NCBI RefSeq assembly: GCF_007745175.1
Contig: NZ_CP036271.1
Location: 1,116,001-1,180,000 of the forward strand
Origin: Caulifigura coniformis
GTDB lineage: Bacteria; Planctomycetota; Planctomycetia; Planctomycetales; Planctomycetaceae
Length of the DNA stretch: 64,000 bases
Reading direction: 5' to 3'
Below the pieces are notes generated by a model. The model saw nothing but the letters and a program-made list of their open reading frames with translations, did no database searches and was not told the origin of the DNA. Shown piece by piece: positions 9,978 through 18,822 of the stretch (position 1 is the first letter of the stretch; each line of letters begins with the position of its first letter). The translations under genes were made by a program, and so were the position numbers.

Positions 9978-10388
9978 ATGAACGACGAACCTGTCTACGC
10001 CCTCGAACCGGGCCTGTCCGCCGTCGAGTTCGTTGATGTTCTCCAGCGTTCCACTCTCGCAGAGCGCCGGCCGATTGATGATCTCCCGCGCATGGATCAG
10101 ATGCTGCGTCAGGCCCAGGTCATCGTGACCGCGCGGATTGAAGGTCGGCTCGTCGGCATCTCCCGGGCATTGAGCGACTTCTGCTATGCGACCTACCTGG
10201 CCGACCTGGCGGTCGACCGGGAGTGCCAGGGGCGCGGGATCGGAAAGCGGCTGATCGAGGAAACGCATCGGGCTGCGGGCAAGCAGACGATGATCATCCT
10301 CATCGCGGCCCCCGGTGCACGGACGTACTACCCGCACGTCGGCCTGGAGCCCCACGACTCGTGCTGGATCGTCCACCGAGACGGCTGA
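9978..10388 (+). CDS. GNAT-family N-acetyltransferase
   Basis: The 136-residue product has the acetyl-CoA binding motif A of GNAT enzymes (LAVDRECQGRGIGKRLIEE, residues 75-93) preceded by the beta-4 strand TYLADLAVD. It ends after the ARTYYPHVGLEPHDSCWI block that closes the fold, giving a single-domain GNAT of ordinary length. It starts 45 bases after glgC on the same strand and may be transcribed with it. The substrate cannot be inferred; close single-domain relatives are annotated only as GNAT family. Confidence 0.85.
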   Translation: MNDEPVYALEPGLSAVEFVDVLQRSTLAERRPIDDLPRMDQMLRQAQVIVTARIEGRLVGISRALSDFCYATYLADLAVDRECQGRGIGKRLIEETHRAAGKQTMIILIAAPGARTYYPHVGLEPHDSCWIVHRDG

Positions 10389-10429
10389 ATCGCGTTTCCC
10401 TGTTCGAAATCTTCAGCCCGGGCGGTCCG

Positions 10430-11437
10430 TCAGTCGTAGATCGGGCAGAACGTGTTGAAGGCCGCTTCGGCGAACTCTCCGGGATCGTTGAACCGCCGAT
10501 TCTCGTTCAATGCACCGATCGCGGACATCTCCTCCGCCGTGAGCTCGAAGTCGCCCACCGACAGGTTCTCCAAGAGCCGCTCGGGGCGGGAGGTCATCGG
10601 CACGACGGCCGTGCCGCGCTGGACTCCCCAGCGCAGCAGGACCTGGGCCGGGCTTCGGCCGGTTCGTTTCGCGGCGGCCTGAACCGCGGGGCGCGTGAAG
10701 AGCGAGTCTTCGGGCTTCGCCATTCCGATTGACACGTAGGATGCGGGCCCGAATGGCGAGAACGCCGTCACGCCGATGCCTTCTTCGCGGCAGAACCGCA
10801 GCAGTTTCTCCTGCGTCAGGGAGGGGTGCATTTCCACCTGCAGCATCGCGGGGCGGATGGTGGCGACATTCAGCAGGTCGCGGAGCAGCGAAGTGTTGAA
10901 GTTGCAGATGCCGATGTTCCGCACCAGTCCCGCGCGCACGAGGTCTTCCATCGCGTGCCACGTTTCCGAGATCGACACGCGGGCAAACTCCATCCGGGGT
11001 TTCTCCGCCTGCGGATCGAACAGCCATTCCGGAGGATAGCGCTCTTCGAACGGCACATACCTGAGTGCAATCGGGAAGTGGATGAGGTAGAGATCGAGAT
11101 AATCGACTCCGAGGTCGCGCAGCGTGCGTTCGCAGGCGGGGCGGACGTGCTCCCGCGCGTGGTAGGTGTTCCAGAGCTTGGAGGTGATCCACAGGTCGTC
11201 GCGTTTCACCTTTCCGGCGGCGATCGACCGGCGGATTCCCTCTCCCACTGCGGTTTCGTTCCCGTAGTCGCAGGCCGAGTCGAGGTGTCGGTAGCCGACG
11301 TCGATGGCGTGTTCGACACGATCGGCGGCGTGGGCGAGCGGAAGTTTCCAGAGTCCGAGCCCGACGGCAGGGACTTCGATTCTTCCGGCGGCTGACAGCA
11401 ACGGCGGGAGCGACATGCGTGAAGAGTCCTGGGGCAC
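10430..11437 (-). CDS. Aldo/keto reductase, xylose/aldose reductase-like
   Basis: This is an NAD(P)H-dependent carbonyl reductase of 335 residues with the full AKR catalytic tetrad visible: D53 and Y58 in HLDSACDYGNE, K87 in ITSKLWN and H120 in LYLIHFP. The segment FPIALRYVPFEERYPP resembles the corresponding region of D-xylose reductases and aldose reductases, longer than in the DKG reductase group. A sugar or aldehyde substrate is therefore the best inference. A start at the eighth residue (MSLPPLL) is an alternative. It converges with the GNAT gene and is divergent from the GH63-like gene at 11565, with a 127-base shared upstream region. Confidence 0.9.
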   Translation of the reverse strand: MPQDSSRMSLPPLLSAAGRIEVPAVGLGLWKLPLAHAADRVEHAIDVGYRHLDSACDYGNETAVGEGIRRSIAAGKVKRDDLWITSKLWNTYHAREHVRPACERTLRDLGVDYLDLYLIHFPIALRYVPFEERYPPEWLFDPQAEKPRMEFARVSISETWHAMEDLVRAGLVRNIGICNFNTSLLRDLLNVATIRPAMLQVEMHPSLTQEKLLRFCREEGIGVTAFSPFGPASYVSIGMAKPEDSLFTRPAVQAAAKRTGRSPAQVLLRWGVQRGTAVVPMTSRPERLLENLSVGDFELTAEEMSAIGALNENRRFNDPGEFAEAAFNTFCPIYD

Positions 11438-11484
11438 TCGTCGAAAACAGGCATCAATGAAATCGAGTGCAGGCTAAGGGCTTC

Positions 11485-11496
11485 CCTCCTAGGAGG
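11485..11496. promoter_or_regulatory. 12-bp perfect palindrome in a divergent promoter region
   Basis: CCTCCTAGGAGG is self-complementary and lies in the 127 bases between the divergent aldo/keto reductase and GH63-like genes. It could be an operator, but its G/A-rich half also resembles ribosome-binding sequence and may be chance. No experimental or comparative evidence is available here. Confidence 0.25.
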
Positions 11497-11564
11497 CGAC
11501 CGTCAGCAGTTACAGTGGTGGCCGACACGAAGCGTTCTGAACGAGTTTCTGCACTGGTGGATGA

Positions 11565-14273
11565 ATGACTGCTGAGGATCTCAGGCTTTCCGCGTCCAAC
11601 GACCGGACGGCGAACTGGAAGCGCTGGGGACCGTATCTCTCCGAACGTCAATGGGGAACGGTCCGCGAGGATTACTCGAAGTACGGAGACAGCTGGGGGT
11701 ACTTTCCGCACGATCATGCCCGCAGCCGCGCGTATCGCTGGGGCGAGGACGGCCTGCTGGGGATTACCGACCGCGAATGCCGGCTGTGCTTTGCGCTGGC
11801 CCTGTGGAACGGCAAGGACAGCATCCTGAAGGAGCGGTTGTTCGGCCTGACGAACGGAGAGGGAAACCACGGCGAGGACGTGAAGGAGTGCTACTACTAC
11901 CTCGATTCCTCGCCGACGCACTCGTATCTCAAAGCGCTCTACAAGTATCCGCAGGCCGAGTTTCCCTATGCACGGCTCGTGAGCGAGAACGGATCGCGGA
12001 GCCGGTACGACCGCGAGTTCGAGCTGGAAGACACGGGGATCTTCGCCGAGAGCCGGTACTTTGATGTGCAGGCCGAGTATGCGAAAGGGGCGCCGGACGA
12101 CATCCTGATCCGGATCACGGTGTCGAACCGGGGGCCGGAGGCGGCGACGGTCCATGTGCTGCCGACGCTGTGGTTCCGTAATACGTGGTCGTGGGGTTGC
12201 GAGCATGAAGGGTGTGAGCTCAAGCCGAAGCTGGAACGGACCGCGAAGGACCAGGTGGGGGCGTGGCACGCGTCGCTTGGCCAGTTCGACTGGGTGATCG
12301 GGCCAGCGTCGGATGGGACGAAGCCGATCATCGTGTTCACGGAGAACGAAACGAATTACGAGCGCGTGAACGGGACGTCGTCGCGGACTCCGTTCGTGAA
12401 GGATGGATTTCACGATTTCGTGATTCACGAGAAGTCGGCGGCGATGCATCCGGAGAATGGAACGAAGGCCGCCGCGCGGTTCGTTCTCAAAATCCCCGCC
12501 GGAGGCGAGACCGTTCTCAAGCTGCGACTGATCGAGCGCGTGCGTGAGGCAGACGCGTTGCTGCCGCTGAAGGTCGAGCCGCTCGATTCCGGGACGCTGT
12601 TCGGAGAGGCGTTCGATCGGGTGTTCGCCGAACGGATCCGGGAGACGGACGAATACTACGCGTCGCATCTGCCGTCGGGGCTGACCACGGAGCAGCGAGC
12701 GATCGCGCGACAGGCGTATGCGGGCCTGTTGTGGAGCAAGCAGTTCTACCATTACTCGATCCGCGACTGGCTCGACGGCGATCCGGAGGAACCGACGCCA
12801 CCGGTCGAGCGGAAGAAGGGCAGAAATTCGCAGTGGCCCCACCTGTTCAATCGGGACGTGATCTCGATGCCGGACAAGTGGGAGTACCCGTGGTACGCGG
12901 CGTGGGACCTGGCGTTTCACATGATTCCGTTCGTGAACGTCGATTCCGACTTCGCGAAGGAGCAGCTGATCCTGCTGCTGCGCGAATGGTACATGCATCC
13001 CAACGGGCAGATCCCGGCGTACGAGTTTTCGTTCGACGACGTCAATCCGCCGGTGCATGCGTGGGCGGCGTGGCGTGTGTACAAGATGTCCGGCGCGCGC
13101 GGGCAGCGCGACGTGATGTTCCTGAAGCGGGTGTTTCACAAGCTGCTGATCAACTTCACGTGGTGGGTGAACCGGAAGGACGTGTCGGGAAAGCACCTGT
13201 TCGCGGGGGGCTTCCTGGGGCTCGACAACATCGGAGTGTTCGATCGGTCGCAGGCCCTGCCGACGGGGGGATACCTGGAGCAGGCCGACGGCACGGCCTG
13301 GATGGCGTTCTACTGCGTCACGATGCTGTCGATGGCGCTCGAGATTGCGCGGACCGATTCGACCTATGAAGACGTCGCCTCGAAGTTCCTGGAACACTTC
13401 GTGGAGATCGTCGACGCGATGCACTCGGTGGGCGGCGTGGGGCTGTGGGACCACGAGGACGGCTTCTATTACGACGTTCTCAAGACCGACGGTTACACGA
13501 CGCCGCTGCGGACGCGTTCGATCGTGGGAATCATCCCGCTGTTCGCGGTCGAAGTGCTCGAACAGGAGACGATCGACCGCCTCCCCGGGTTCAAGCGGCG
13601 GATGGAGTGGTTCCTGAATCATCGGAAGGACCTTGCGGGGCACGTCACGTACTGCCGCTCGGATGCCGACGACCCCGACGATCCTGAACGGGAGGATCAT
13701 CGCCTGCTGGCGATTCCGTCGCGGGAGCGGCTGGAACGGGTGCTCAAGTACGTTCTGGACGAGAACGAGTTCCTGTCGCCGTACGGCGTCCGCGCGCTGT
13801 CGCGGGTCCACAAGGATCATCCCTACGTGTTCAACCTGGGAGACCGGCAGCTCCGCGTGTCGTATGTCTCGGGGGAATCGACCTCCAACCTGTTCGGAGG
13901 GAATTCGAACTGGCGCGGGCCGGTGTGGTTCCCGGTGAACTTCCTCCTGATCGAGGCCCTGGAACGGTATCACCACTTCTACGGGGACGAGCTGAAGGTG
14001 GAGTTCCCGACCGGGGCGGGAACGATGATGAACCTGAAGGAGATCTCGCGGGAACTGGCCGCCCGGCTGACGAAGCTGTTTCTGCCTGGTGCTGACGGGG
14101 CCCGGCCGTGCCATGGCGGGAACGCGAAGTACGTGGACGATCCGTACTGGAAGGACCTGGTGCTGTTCTACGAATACTTCGACGGGGACGACGGGCGCGG
14201 ACTGGGCGCGAGCCATCAGACGGGCTGGACCGCCCTGGTCACGAAGCTGATGGAGGACCTGCAGAAGTCGTAG
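11565..14273 (+). CDS. GH63-like glycoside hydrolase (MGH1-type glucosidase)
   Basis: The 902-residue cytoplasmic-looking protein (no signal peptide) reads as a glucosidase of the GH63/MGH1-like (alpha/alpha)6-barrel superfamily. It opens with the conserved NWKRWGPYLSERQWGTVREDYS, followed by WGYFPHDHARSRAYRWGEDG. Its catalytic half contains HLFNRDVISMPDKWEYPWYA, AAWDLAFHMIPF and, near the C-terminus, NWRGPVWFPVNFLLIEAL, typical of these barrels. Related enzymes hydrolyse alpha-glucosidic or mannosyl/glucosyl-glycerate linkages. The exact substrate cannot be told. The vicinity of glgC suggests storage or compatible-solute carbohydrate metabolism, which is inference from context only. Length is normal for the long bacterial subgroup. 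Confidence 0.85.
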   Translation: MTAEDLRLSASNDRTANWKRWGPYLSERQWGTVREDYSKYGDSWGYFPHDHARSRAYRWGEDGLLGITDRECRLCFALALWNGKDSILKERLFGLTNGEGNHGEDVKECYYYLDSSPTHSYLKALYKYPQAEFPYARLVSENGSRSRYDREFELEDTGIFAESRYFDVQAEYAKGAPDDILIRITVSNRGPEAATVHVLPTLWFRNTWSWGCEHEGCELKPKLERTAKDQVGAWHASLGQFDWVIGPASDGTKPIIVFTENETNYERVNGTSSRTPFVKDGFHDFVIHEKSAAMHPENGTKAAARFVLKIPAGGETVLKLRLIERVREADALLPLKVEPLDSGTLFGEAFDRVFAERIRETDEYYASHLPSGLTTEQRAIARQAYAGLLWSKQFYHYSIRDWLDGDPEEPTPPVERKKGRNSQWPHLFNRDVISMPDKWEYPWYAAWDLAFHMIPFVNVDSDFAKEQLILLLREWYMHPNGQIPAYEFSFDDVNPPVHAWAAWRVYKMSGARGQRDVMFLKRVFHKLLINFTWWVNRKDVSGKHLFAGGFLGLDNIGVFDRSQALPTGGYLEQADGTAWMAFYCVTMLSMALEIARTDSTYEDVASKFLEHFVEIVDAMHSVGGVGLWDHEDGFYYDVLKTDGYTTPLRTRSIVGIIPLFAVEVLEQETIDRLPGFKRRMEWFLNHRKDLAGHVTYCRSDADDPDDPEREDHRLLAIPSRERLERVLKYVLDENEFLSPYGVRALSRVHKDHPYVFNLGDRQLRVSYVSGESTSNLFGGNSNWRGPVWFPVNFLLIEALERYHHFYGDELKVEFPTGAGTMMNLKEISRELAARLTKLFLPGADGARPCHGGNAKYVDDPYWKDLVLFYEYFDGDDGRGLGASHQTGWTALVTKLMEDLQKS

Positions 14274-14291
14274 CGCCTCGCGGATGCGGTG

Positions 14292-15326
14292 CTATTCGAA
14301 TTTCACGGGCTGTCCCAGTTCGACCGACTTCTGGGCGGCCTGGCACATTGCGACGGACCAGCGCCCTTCTCCGGCCGGGCAGGCGAGCGATCCCTGCCCG
14401 CGGACGGCGCGGGCGAACATGGCGATCTGCTCCTCGAGTTCGAAGAGTTCGCCCGACGAGCGTTCGATGGGGATCGTTTTCACTTCGTCGCCGTTGAACG
14501 CGCGGAGCGAGAACGTCGCCTGGCGGGTGCGGTCCATCGCACCGCTCCAGGAGGCCCAGAGTGCGCCCTTGCGGCCGGTGACCTTGACCGTCTGATGATG
14601 CTCGAAGGCGCTGAGGGTCTGCGAGACGACAGCGTAGGCCCCTCCTCGGAATTTCAGGATGGCGCTGAAGTTGTCCTGCAATTCGGGATGATCAGGCTGC
14701 CGGGAGTTGGCCGTCGCGTAGACGGACACCGGGTCTCCGCTGGAGGAGAGATACCAGCGGGCGAGGTCGAAGAAGTGGATCGGTTCTTCGAGGATCCAGT
14801 TGCCGACCCGGGAGATGTCGTAACGCCAGCCGTCGGCTCCGGTGCGGTAGGGCTTGCGCGAGAGCTCGACAAGGGCATACAGCGGATCGCCGATGTAGCC
14901 GTCGTCGATCATCGATTTCACAAGTCCCCACAGGGACGACAACCGCAGTTCGTGGCCGATGGCGAGGAGGCGGTTGTTCTTCTGTGCGACGTCGATGAGG
15001 CGGTCACAATCCTCGACCGTGGTGGCCATCGGTTTTTCGAGGAGCACGTGCCGGCCGGATTCGAGGGCGGCGGAGGCGATTTCGCAGTGCAGGAAGCTGG
15101 GGACGACGATGTCGATGGCATCGAGGTCGTCGCGCGCCAGCAGTTCGCGGTAGTCGGTGCAGGCGGCGACGTCGGGGTAGGTTTCGCGAGCGGCCTGCGC
15201 CGAATCCTCGGAGCGGGCGGCGATGGCGACGAGCTTCGCGCCGGGAGTTCTGGCGATGGAGTCGGCATGGTGCCGGCCCCAGGCGCCGAATCCGATGAGA
15301 CCGAAACGAACTGGCTTGTCACTCAT
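14292..15326 (-). CDS. Gfo/Idh/MocA family oxidoreductase, cytoplasmic
   Basis: A 344-residue NAD(P)-dependent dehydrogenase without signal peptide. The Rossmann motif GLIGFGAWGRHH lies at residues 9-20, the family signature LLEKPMATT near 95-103, and the catalytic-region WRYDISRVGNWILEEPIHFFDLARW near 170-195. It ends convergently with the GH63-like gene, 18 bases away. Substrate unknown, likely a sugar or cyclitol as for the family. It differs from the copy at 5748-7094, which carries a Tat signal. Confidence 0.9.
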   Translation of the reverse strand: MSDKPVRFGLIGFGAWGRHHADSIARTPGAKLVAIAARSEDSAQAARETYPDVAACTDYRELLARDDLDAIDIVVPSFLHCEIASAALESGRHVLLEKPMATTVEDCDRLIDVAQKNNRLLAIGHELRLSSLWGLVKSMIDDGYIGDPLYALVELSRKPYRTGADGWRYDISRVGNWILEEPIHFFDLARWYLSSSGDPVSVYATANSRQPDHPELQDNFSAILKFRGGAYAVVSQTLSAFEHHQTVKVTGRKGALWASWSGAMDRTRQATFSLRAFNGDEVKTIPIERSSGELFELEEQIAMFARAVRGQGSLACPAGEGRWSVAMCQAAQKSVELGQPVKFE

Positions 15327-15789
15327 TGTCGTTGAAGCTCGGTGAGTCGCGAAAAAAGGTCACGGTCGGTGGGGCGGAACGCAGGCGGAATCTGGCGCCG
15401 GGTTTCATCCGGCCGTCGATGATACCGCTGATTGGCGTTGTGCACCCCATGGAGAGAGAGAGAGCAAGGAGGGCACTGTGACGGGTCGGGATTTCTTCTG
15501 GCCCATTCCCTCCCTCCCCCGCAGGGGAGGACGGTGGGAACGGACCGGGACTGGTCGTACCGGGGGCCGGTCGGGGCGGATGCGGCCGTGTGCGAGATCG
15601 GGCGTGCTTATTCTCATGTTCCCATCCGTGAGACCCTGAGTGGTTGCGCGAAAAACTGTCTGGGCGCCGTCATGACGACTTGCCGGGAGATCGGACGGTT
15701 TTCTTGCTGGCGTTTACGGGCGCGGCGTCGTTTGGCGAGAATGATGGCTGGAGGGCTTGGGCTGCAATCAGGCGGGATTGGGGTGGCGG
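15327..15789. other. Intergenic region with a G/C hairpin, no gene seen
   Basis: About 460 bases between the divergent oxidoreductase and propeller-like gene. It contains a run of GA repeats (around 15451-15463) and a perfect stem, CCTCCCC/GGGGAGG with a CGCA loop (15513-15530), lacking a T-run. Open frames that cross it are rich in Arg, Cys and Ser and have no recognisable motif. Confidence 0.4.
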
Positions 15790-17106
15790 ATGCGAATGGT
15801 CGGGCTTCGCTGGATGGTGCTGCTCGGCCTGTGGGCCGGGGTTGTGACGTGGTATTGGCTGGCTGCCGTGCCGCTGCCGCCGACAAGTTCTGTTGCGCAC
15901 GCGGGAGACCTGGCGGTCTTCCCACAGCGGCCCAGTCGCCATGTCATACTTTACCACTTTCGCTCAATGGCCCCGGGGGGCGGGAGAGCGACGGGGCCGC
16001 TGGAATTCTGGGATGCCAAAGAGGGACGCGTCACCGGCCAGTTGCTGTCGCGCGATGATCAGATCATCGGGAACCAGTCCTCCTGGGGCGCGGCGGAGGG
16101 TTATGTCCTCATTCGCCGGGATGGGCAACTGGTCCTGATCGAACTGGAGTCCGGGCAGGAACTGGGAACGTTTGAGGATGTGCCGAAGGCGGAGTCCTAC
16201 TTCGTCCACGAGCATCGGAAGGAACTGGTGGTCAATGCTGATCTCAGCGTGTCCTGCTTTCGGTTCGACCGGGCAAAGCCGAAGTGGATCATGCGGGATG
16301 CCAGTGTGGAAGGCCTGGTCGACGGAGACATTCAGAGTGTGGCGAGGTGGAAAATCTCGCGGTCTGGAAAGGGACGGTCGCGGTCCGGCTGCAGTCTGAT
16401 TCATCTCGAGACCGGAGAACTGGACCAGCGATTCGAGGCGGTGGGAAATGTGTGGTCGGCGACGTTGTCGCCGGACGGCAAGCTGGCGCTGGTGCGACTC
16501 AAAGTGGGACTAGCGAACCACGCCGTTTACGACGTGGCGGCCGGGAAGGTCCTCTGGAAGCCGACGGTCGCGATTGATGAGTCGTTGAAGTTCGCTCCAG
16601 ACGGGCGGGAAGTCGTGATCTGGCAGTCAACGAGCCTGGGACCGGTCGACGTTCGCCGGCTTCGGGCGGAAGATGGACAAGCGATTCCCGGCGAACCGTC
16701 GGCCGAACTGCTCGCGACGCTGCCTGCCGGGGCTGGGAAGTACCTGATCCGGGATGCGGCGGACCTTTCAGGGACGCGGATTCAGAAGTGGAAGGATTCT
16801 CTGAACCAGTTCTGGATGAAGGTCGGGCTCCACGGCCTGGTCATGGGATACGGAAAGGAGATTCGCCTGGTCGATGCGGGGACGGGCAGGGATCTGGGGC
16901 GGCTTCCCCGGGATTCCAGGTTCCATTTCACCGACAACCAAAGCACCCTGATCACATTAACGCCGACGCACCTTCAGACTTATGTGCTGCCGCCACGGCG
17001 TGATTACGGATGGCTTGCGGAGTGGATCGTCGGGCCGCCGATGGTGCTGTTCCTGACCGGGCAGTGGTGGCGGGTGCGGCGACGGGGTGGGGCGTTGGCC
17101 TTGTGA
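15790..17106 (+). CDS. Membrane-anchored beta-propeller-like protein of unknown function
   Basis: From ATG at 15790 the product has 438 residues. A hydrophobic N-terminal segment (VGLRWMVLLGLWAGVVTWYWL) looks like an anchor, and a second one near the C-terminus (WIVGPPMVLFLTGQWW) is followed by a basic end. Between them are repeated four-stranded blade-like units with WD/PQQ-type phrases such as WDAKEGRVTGQL, LSPDGKLALVRL and FAPDGREVVIWQS, so a propeller is likely. I do not recognise a family. A TTG at 15757 is an earlier possible start. The following 120 bases contain no clear plus-strand terminator apart from the shared hairpin at 17231-17262. Confidence 0.65.
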   Translation: MRMVGLRWMVLLGLWAGVVTWYWLAAVPLPPTSSVAHAGDLAVFPQRPSRHVILYHFRSMAPGGGRATGPLEFWDAKEGRVTGQLLSRDDQIIGNQSSWGAAEGYVLIRRDGQLVLIELESGQELGTFEDVPKAESYFVHEHRKELVVNADLSVSCFRFDRAKPKWIMRDASVEGLVDGDIQSVARWKISRSGKGRSRSGCSLIHLETGELDQRFEAVGNVWSATLSPDGKLALVRLKVGLANHAVYDVAAGKVLWKPTVAIDESLKFAPDGREVVIWQSTSLGPVDVRRLRAEDGQAIPGEPSAELLATLPAGAGKYLIRDAADLSGTRIQKWKDSLNQFWMKVGLHGLVMGYGKEIRLVDAGTGRDLGRLPRDSRFHFTDNQSTLITLTPTHLQTYVLPPRRDYGWLAEWIVGPPMVLFLTGQWWRVRRRGGALAL

Positions 17107-17230
17107 TTTGTGTTGGGGGCGGGCTCCGGGCTTGCACGGCTCGGAGAGGCGTCGCACGCGGGCTGTCCGAGTACCGATGGGGGCGGCCGGTCGGGAGACG
17201 CGTGCCACAACGGTGTCGCCCAAACGCGAA

Positions 17231-17262
17231 GCACCCCGGCTGCTTTGGAGCAGCCGGGGTGC
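17231..17262. terminator. Strong hairpin between converging genes, probable terminator
   Basis: GCACCCCGGCTGCT pairs perfectly with AGCAGCCGGGGTGC around a TTGG loop, a 14-bp stem. It lies between the ends of the propeller-like gene (plus) and argD (minus) and could serve both, though no long T-run follows on either strand. Confidence 0.6.
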
Positions 17263-17310
17263 GGGGCTTACGTTTGCAGGGCCCACAGAGCCGTGCAACG
17301 GGGGGACGTA

Positions 17311-18501
17311 TTACATCGCTTTCAGGACTTCGGCGATCACGTCGCAGCCCTCATCAACCTGTTCGGCGGTGACGTTCAGTGGCGGGAGGAGGCGGACGAC
17401 GGTGTCGTGCGTGGCGTTGATGAGGAGGCCGCGTTCCATGCAGGCCCCGACGGCGGGGGTTGCGGCGGTGGCGAGTTCGACGCCGATCATCATGCCGCAG
17501 ACGCGCACGTCGGTGATCAGCGGGAGTGTCTTCTTGAGGTTGGTGAAGTATTTCTCGAACCGGGCCGACATTTCGCGGACGTTCTCGAGCAGTCCGTCTT
17601 CTTCGATCGTCTGGACGGTGGCCACGCCGGCCGCCATGGCCAGCGGGTTGCCGCCGAAGGTGGACGCGTGCATTCCGGGTCGGAGGCTGGGGGCGACTTC
17701 GTCTGTCGAGATGATGGCCCCGCAGGCGACGCCGCCGGCCAGGCCCTTGGCGAGGGTCATGATGTCCGGCTGGACGTCGAAATGCTGGTAGCCGAACCAG
17801 GTGCCGAGGCGGCCCATTCCGGTCTGCACTTCGTCGAAGATGAGGAGCATCTTCTTTTCGTCGCAGAGGTCGCGGAGGCCCTGGAGGAACTCGGGCGTTG
17901 CGATGTTGACGCCGCCTTCGCCCTGGACGGGCTCCAGAAGGATCGCGCAGGTTTCGTCGTCGATGAGTTTCTTCGCGGCTTCGAGGTCGTTGTAAGGGGC
18001 GTAGATGAAGCCGGGGAGGAGGGGCTGGATGCCTTCGTGGTACTTGGGCTGGGCGGTGGCGGTGACGGCGGCGAAGGTGCGGCCGTGGAAGCCGTTGAGG
18101 AACGTCAGCACCTTGTAGCGGCCGTCGTTCGCGTGCATGCGGGCGAGCTTGATGGCGCCTTCATTGGCCTCGGCGCCGCTGTTACAGAAGAAGGCCTTTC
18201 CGAATCCGCGGGTGCAGAGGGCTTCCGCGAAGTCTCCCTGTGGCTCGGTGAACCAGGTGTTGGGGATGTGGATCAGGTGCTCGGCCTGGTCCTGGATCGC
18301 CCGCACGAGGCGCGGAGGGGCGTAGCCGAGGATGTTGCAGCCCCAGCCGGGGAAGAAGTCGAGGTAGCGGTTTCCCTCGGCGTCCCAGACGTAGCTCCCT
18401 TCGCCGTGGACGAGGCTGATGGGATAGCGCCGGTAGTTGGGGATCACGTACCGGTTGAACTGTTCAATGGTTTCGTGACTGCTGCGGGTGGCGGCGTTCA
18501 A
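17311..18501 (-). CDS. argD: Acetylornithine/succinyldiaminopimelate aminotransferase-like class III PLP enzyme
   Basis: The enzyme is a PLP-dependent class III aminotransferase, most like ArgD of arginine biosynthesis. Starting at TTG 18501 ([25 protein letters not shown]) it has 396 residues, the normal ArgD length. An open extension to 18729 is Arg/Pro-rich and not protein-like, so I exclude it. Visible motifs are [15 protein letters not shown], the GFHGRT block, [13 protein letters not shown] with the cofactor aspartate, and TLAKGLAGG with the Schiff-base lysine. The end [17 protein letters not shown]-like block is also typical. No other arg gene is adjacent. Ornithine or GABA aminotransferase activity cannot be excluded from sequence alone. 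Confidence 0.85.
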   Translation of the reverse strand: MNAATRSSHETIEQFNRYVIPNYRRYPISLVHGEGSYVWDAEGNRYLDFFPGWGCNILGYAPPRLVRAIQDQAEHLIHIPNTWFTEPQGDFAEALCTRGFGKAFFCNSGAEANEGAIKLARMHANDGRYKVLTFLNGFHGRTFAAVTATAQPKYHEGIQPLLPGFIYAPYNDLEAAKKLIDDETCAILLEPVQGEGGVNIATPEFLQGLRDLCDEKKMLLIFDEVQTGMGRLGTWFGYQHFDVQPDIMTLAKGLAGGVACGAIISTDEVAPSLRPGMHASTFGGNPLAMAAGVATVQTIEEDGLLENVREMSARFEKYFTNLKKTLPLITDVRVCGMMIGVELATAATPAVGACMERGLLINATHDTVVRLLPPLNVTAEQVDEGCDVIAEVLKAM

Positions 18502-18551
18502 CGGCGGTGCTCGGTCGGCGAGGGAAGAGAAACAACGACAGGGGCAGCGAA

Positions 18552-18557
18552 AGTATA
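18552..18557 (-). promoter_or_regulatory. Possible -10 element of argD
   Basis: On the minus strand TATACT occurs about 50 bases upstream of the chosen argD start. The expected -35 position is weak. Its placement inside the open upstream extension supports the shorter argD start. Confidence 0.35.
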
Positions 18558-18822
18558 CGAAAAACGGGGACCGTGCGTAGACACGCGGGGCTCCACGGAG
18601 TTCGCCGGGTTCCGAAACGCCTGGGGGGCGGCGGATCGCTGTTCCGAACGGCCCTTCCGGCAGGTTTCTCCCGGTCCGATCACAACGTTTGGGAACCGGC
18701 CGTGCCTTTCTCGACCCGGTCCGGCCCATTGCCTATGCTTCCATGGCCCCAAAAACCGCGCCAGCGCCGCCGGCCACGCGCCGGCTGGCCCTAAGTGTTT
18801 CGTTTATCGATAGAAGCGTTCC

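Noticed and set aside
8592-10376. 594-codon minus-strand frame across glgC and the GNAT gene
   Set aside because: Antisense to two recognised genes and of unnatural composition.
11454-14216. 920-codon open frame on the minus strand opposite the GH63-like gene
   Set aside because: Arg/Pro/His-rich with no motif; the plus strand carries a full conserved glycosidase, so this is an antisense shadow from high-GC codon use.
17110-18813. 567-codon plus-strand frame opposite argD
   Set aside because: Gly/Val/Glu-rich mirror of argD; no ribosome site or motif.
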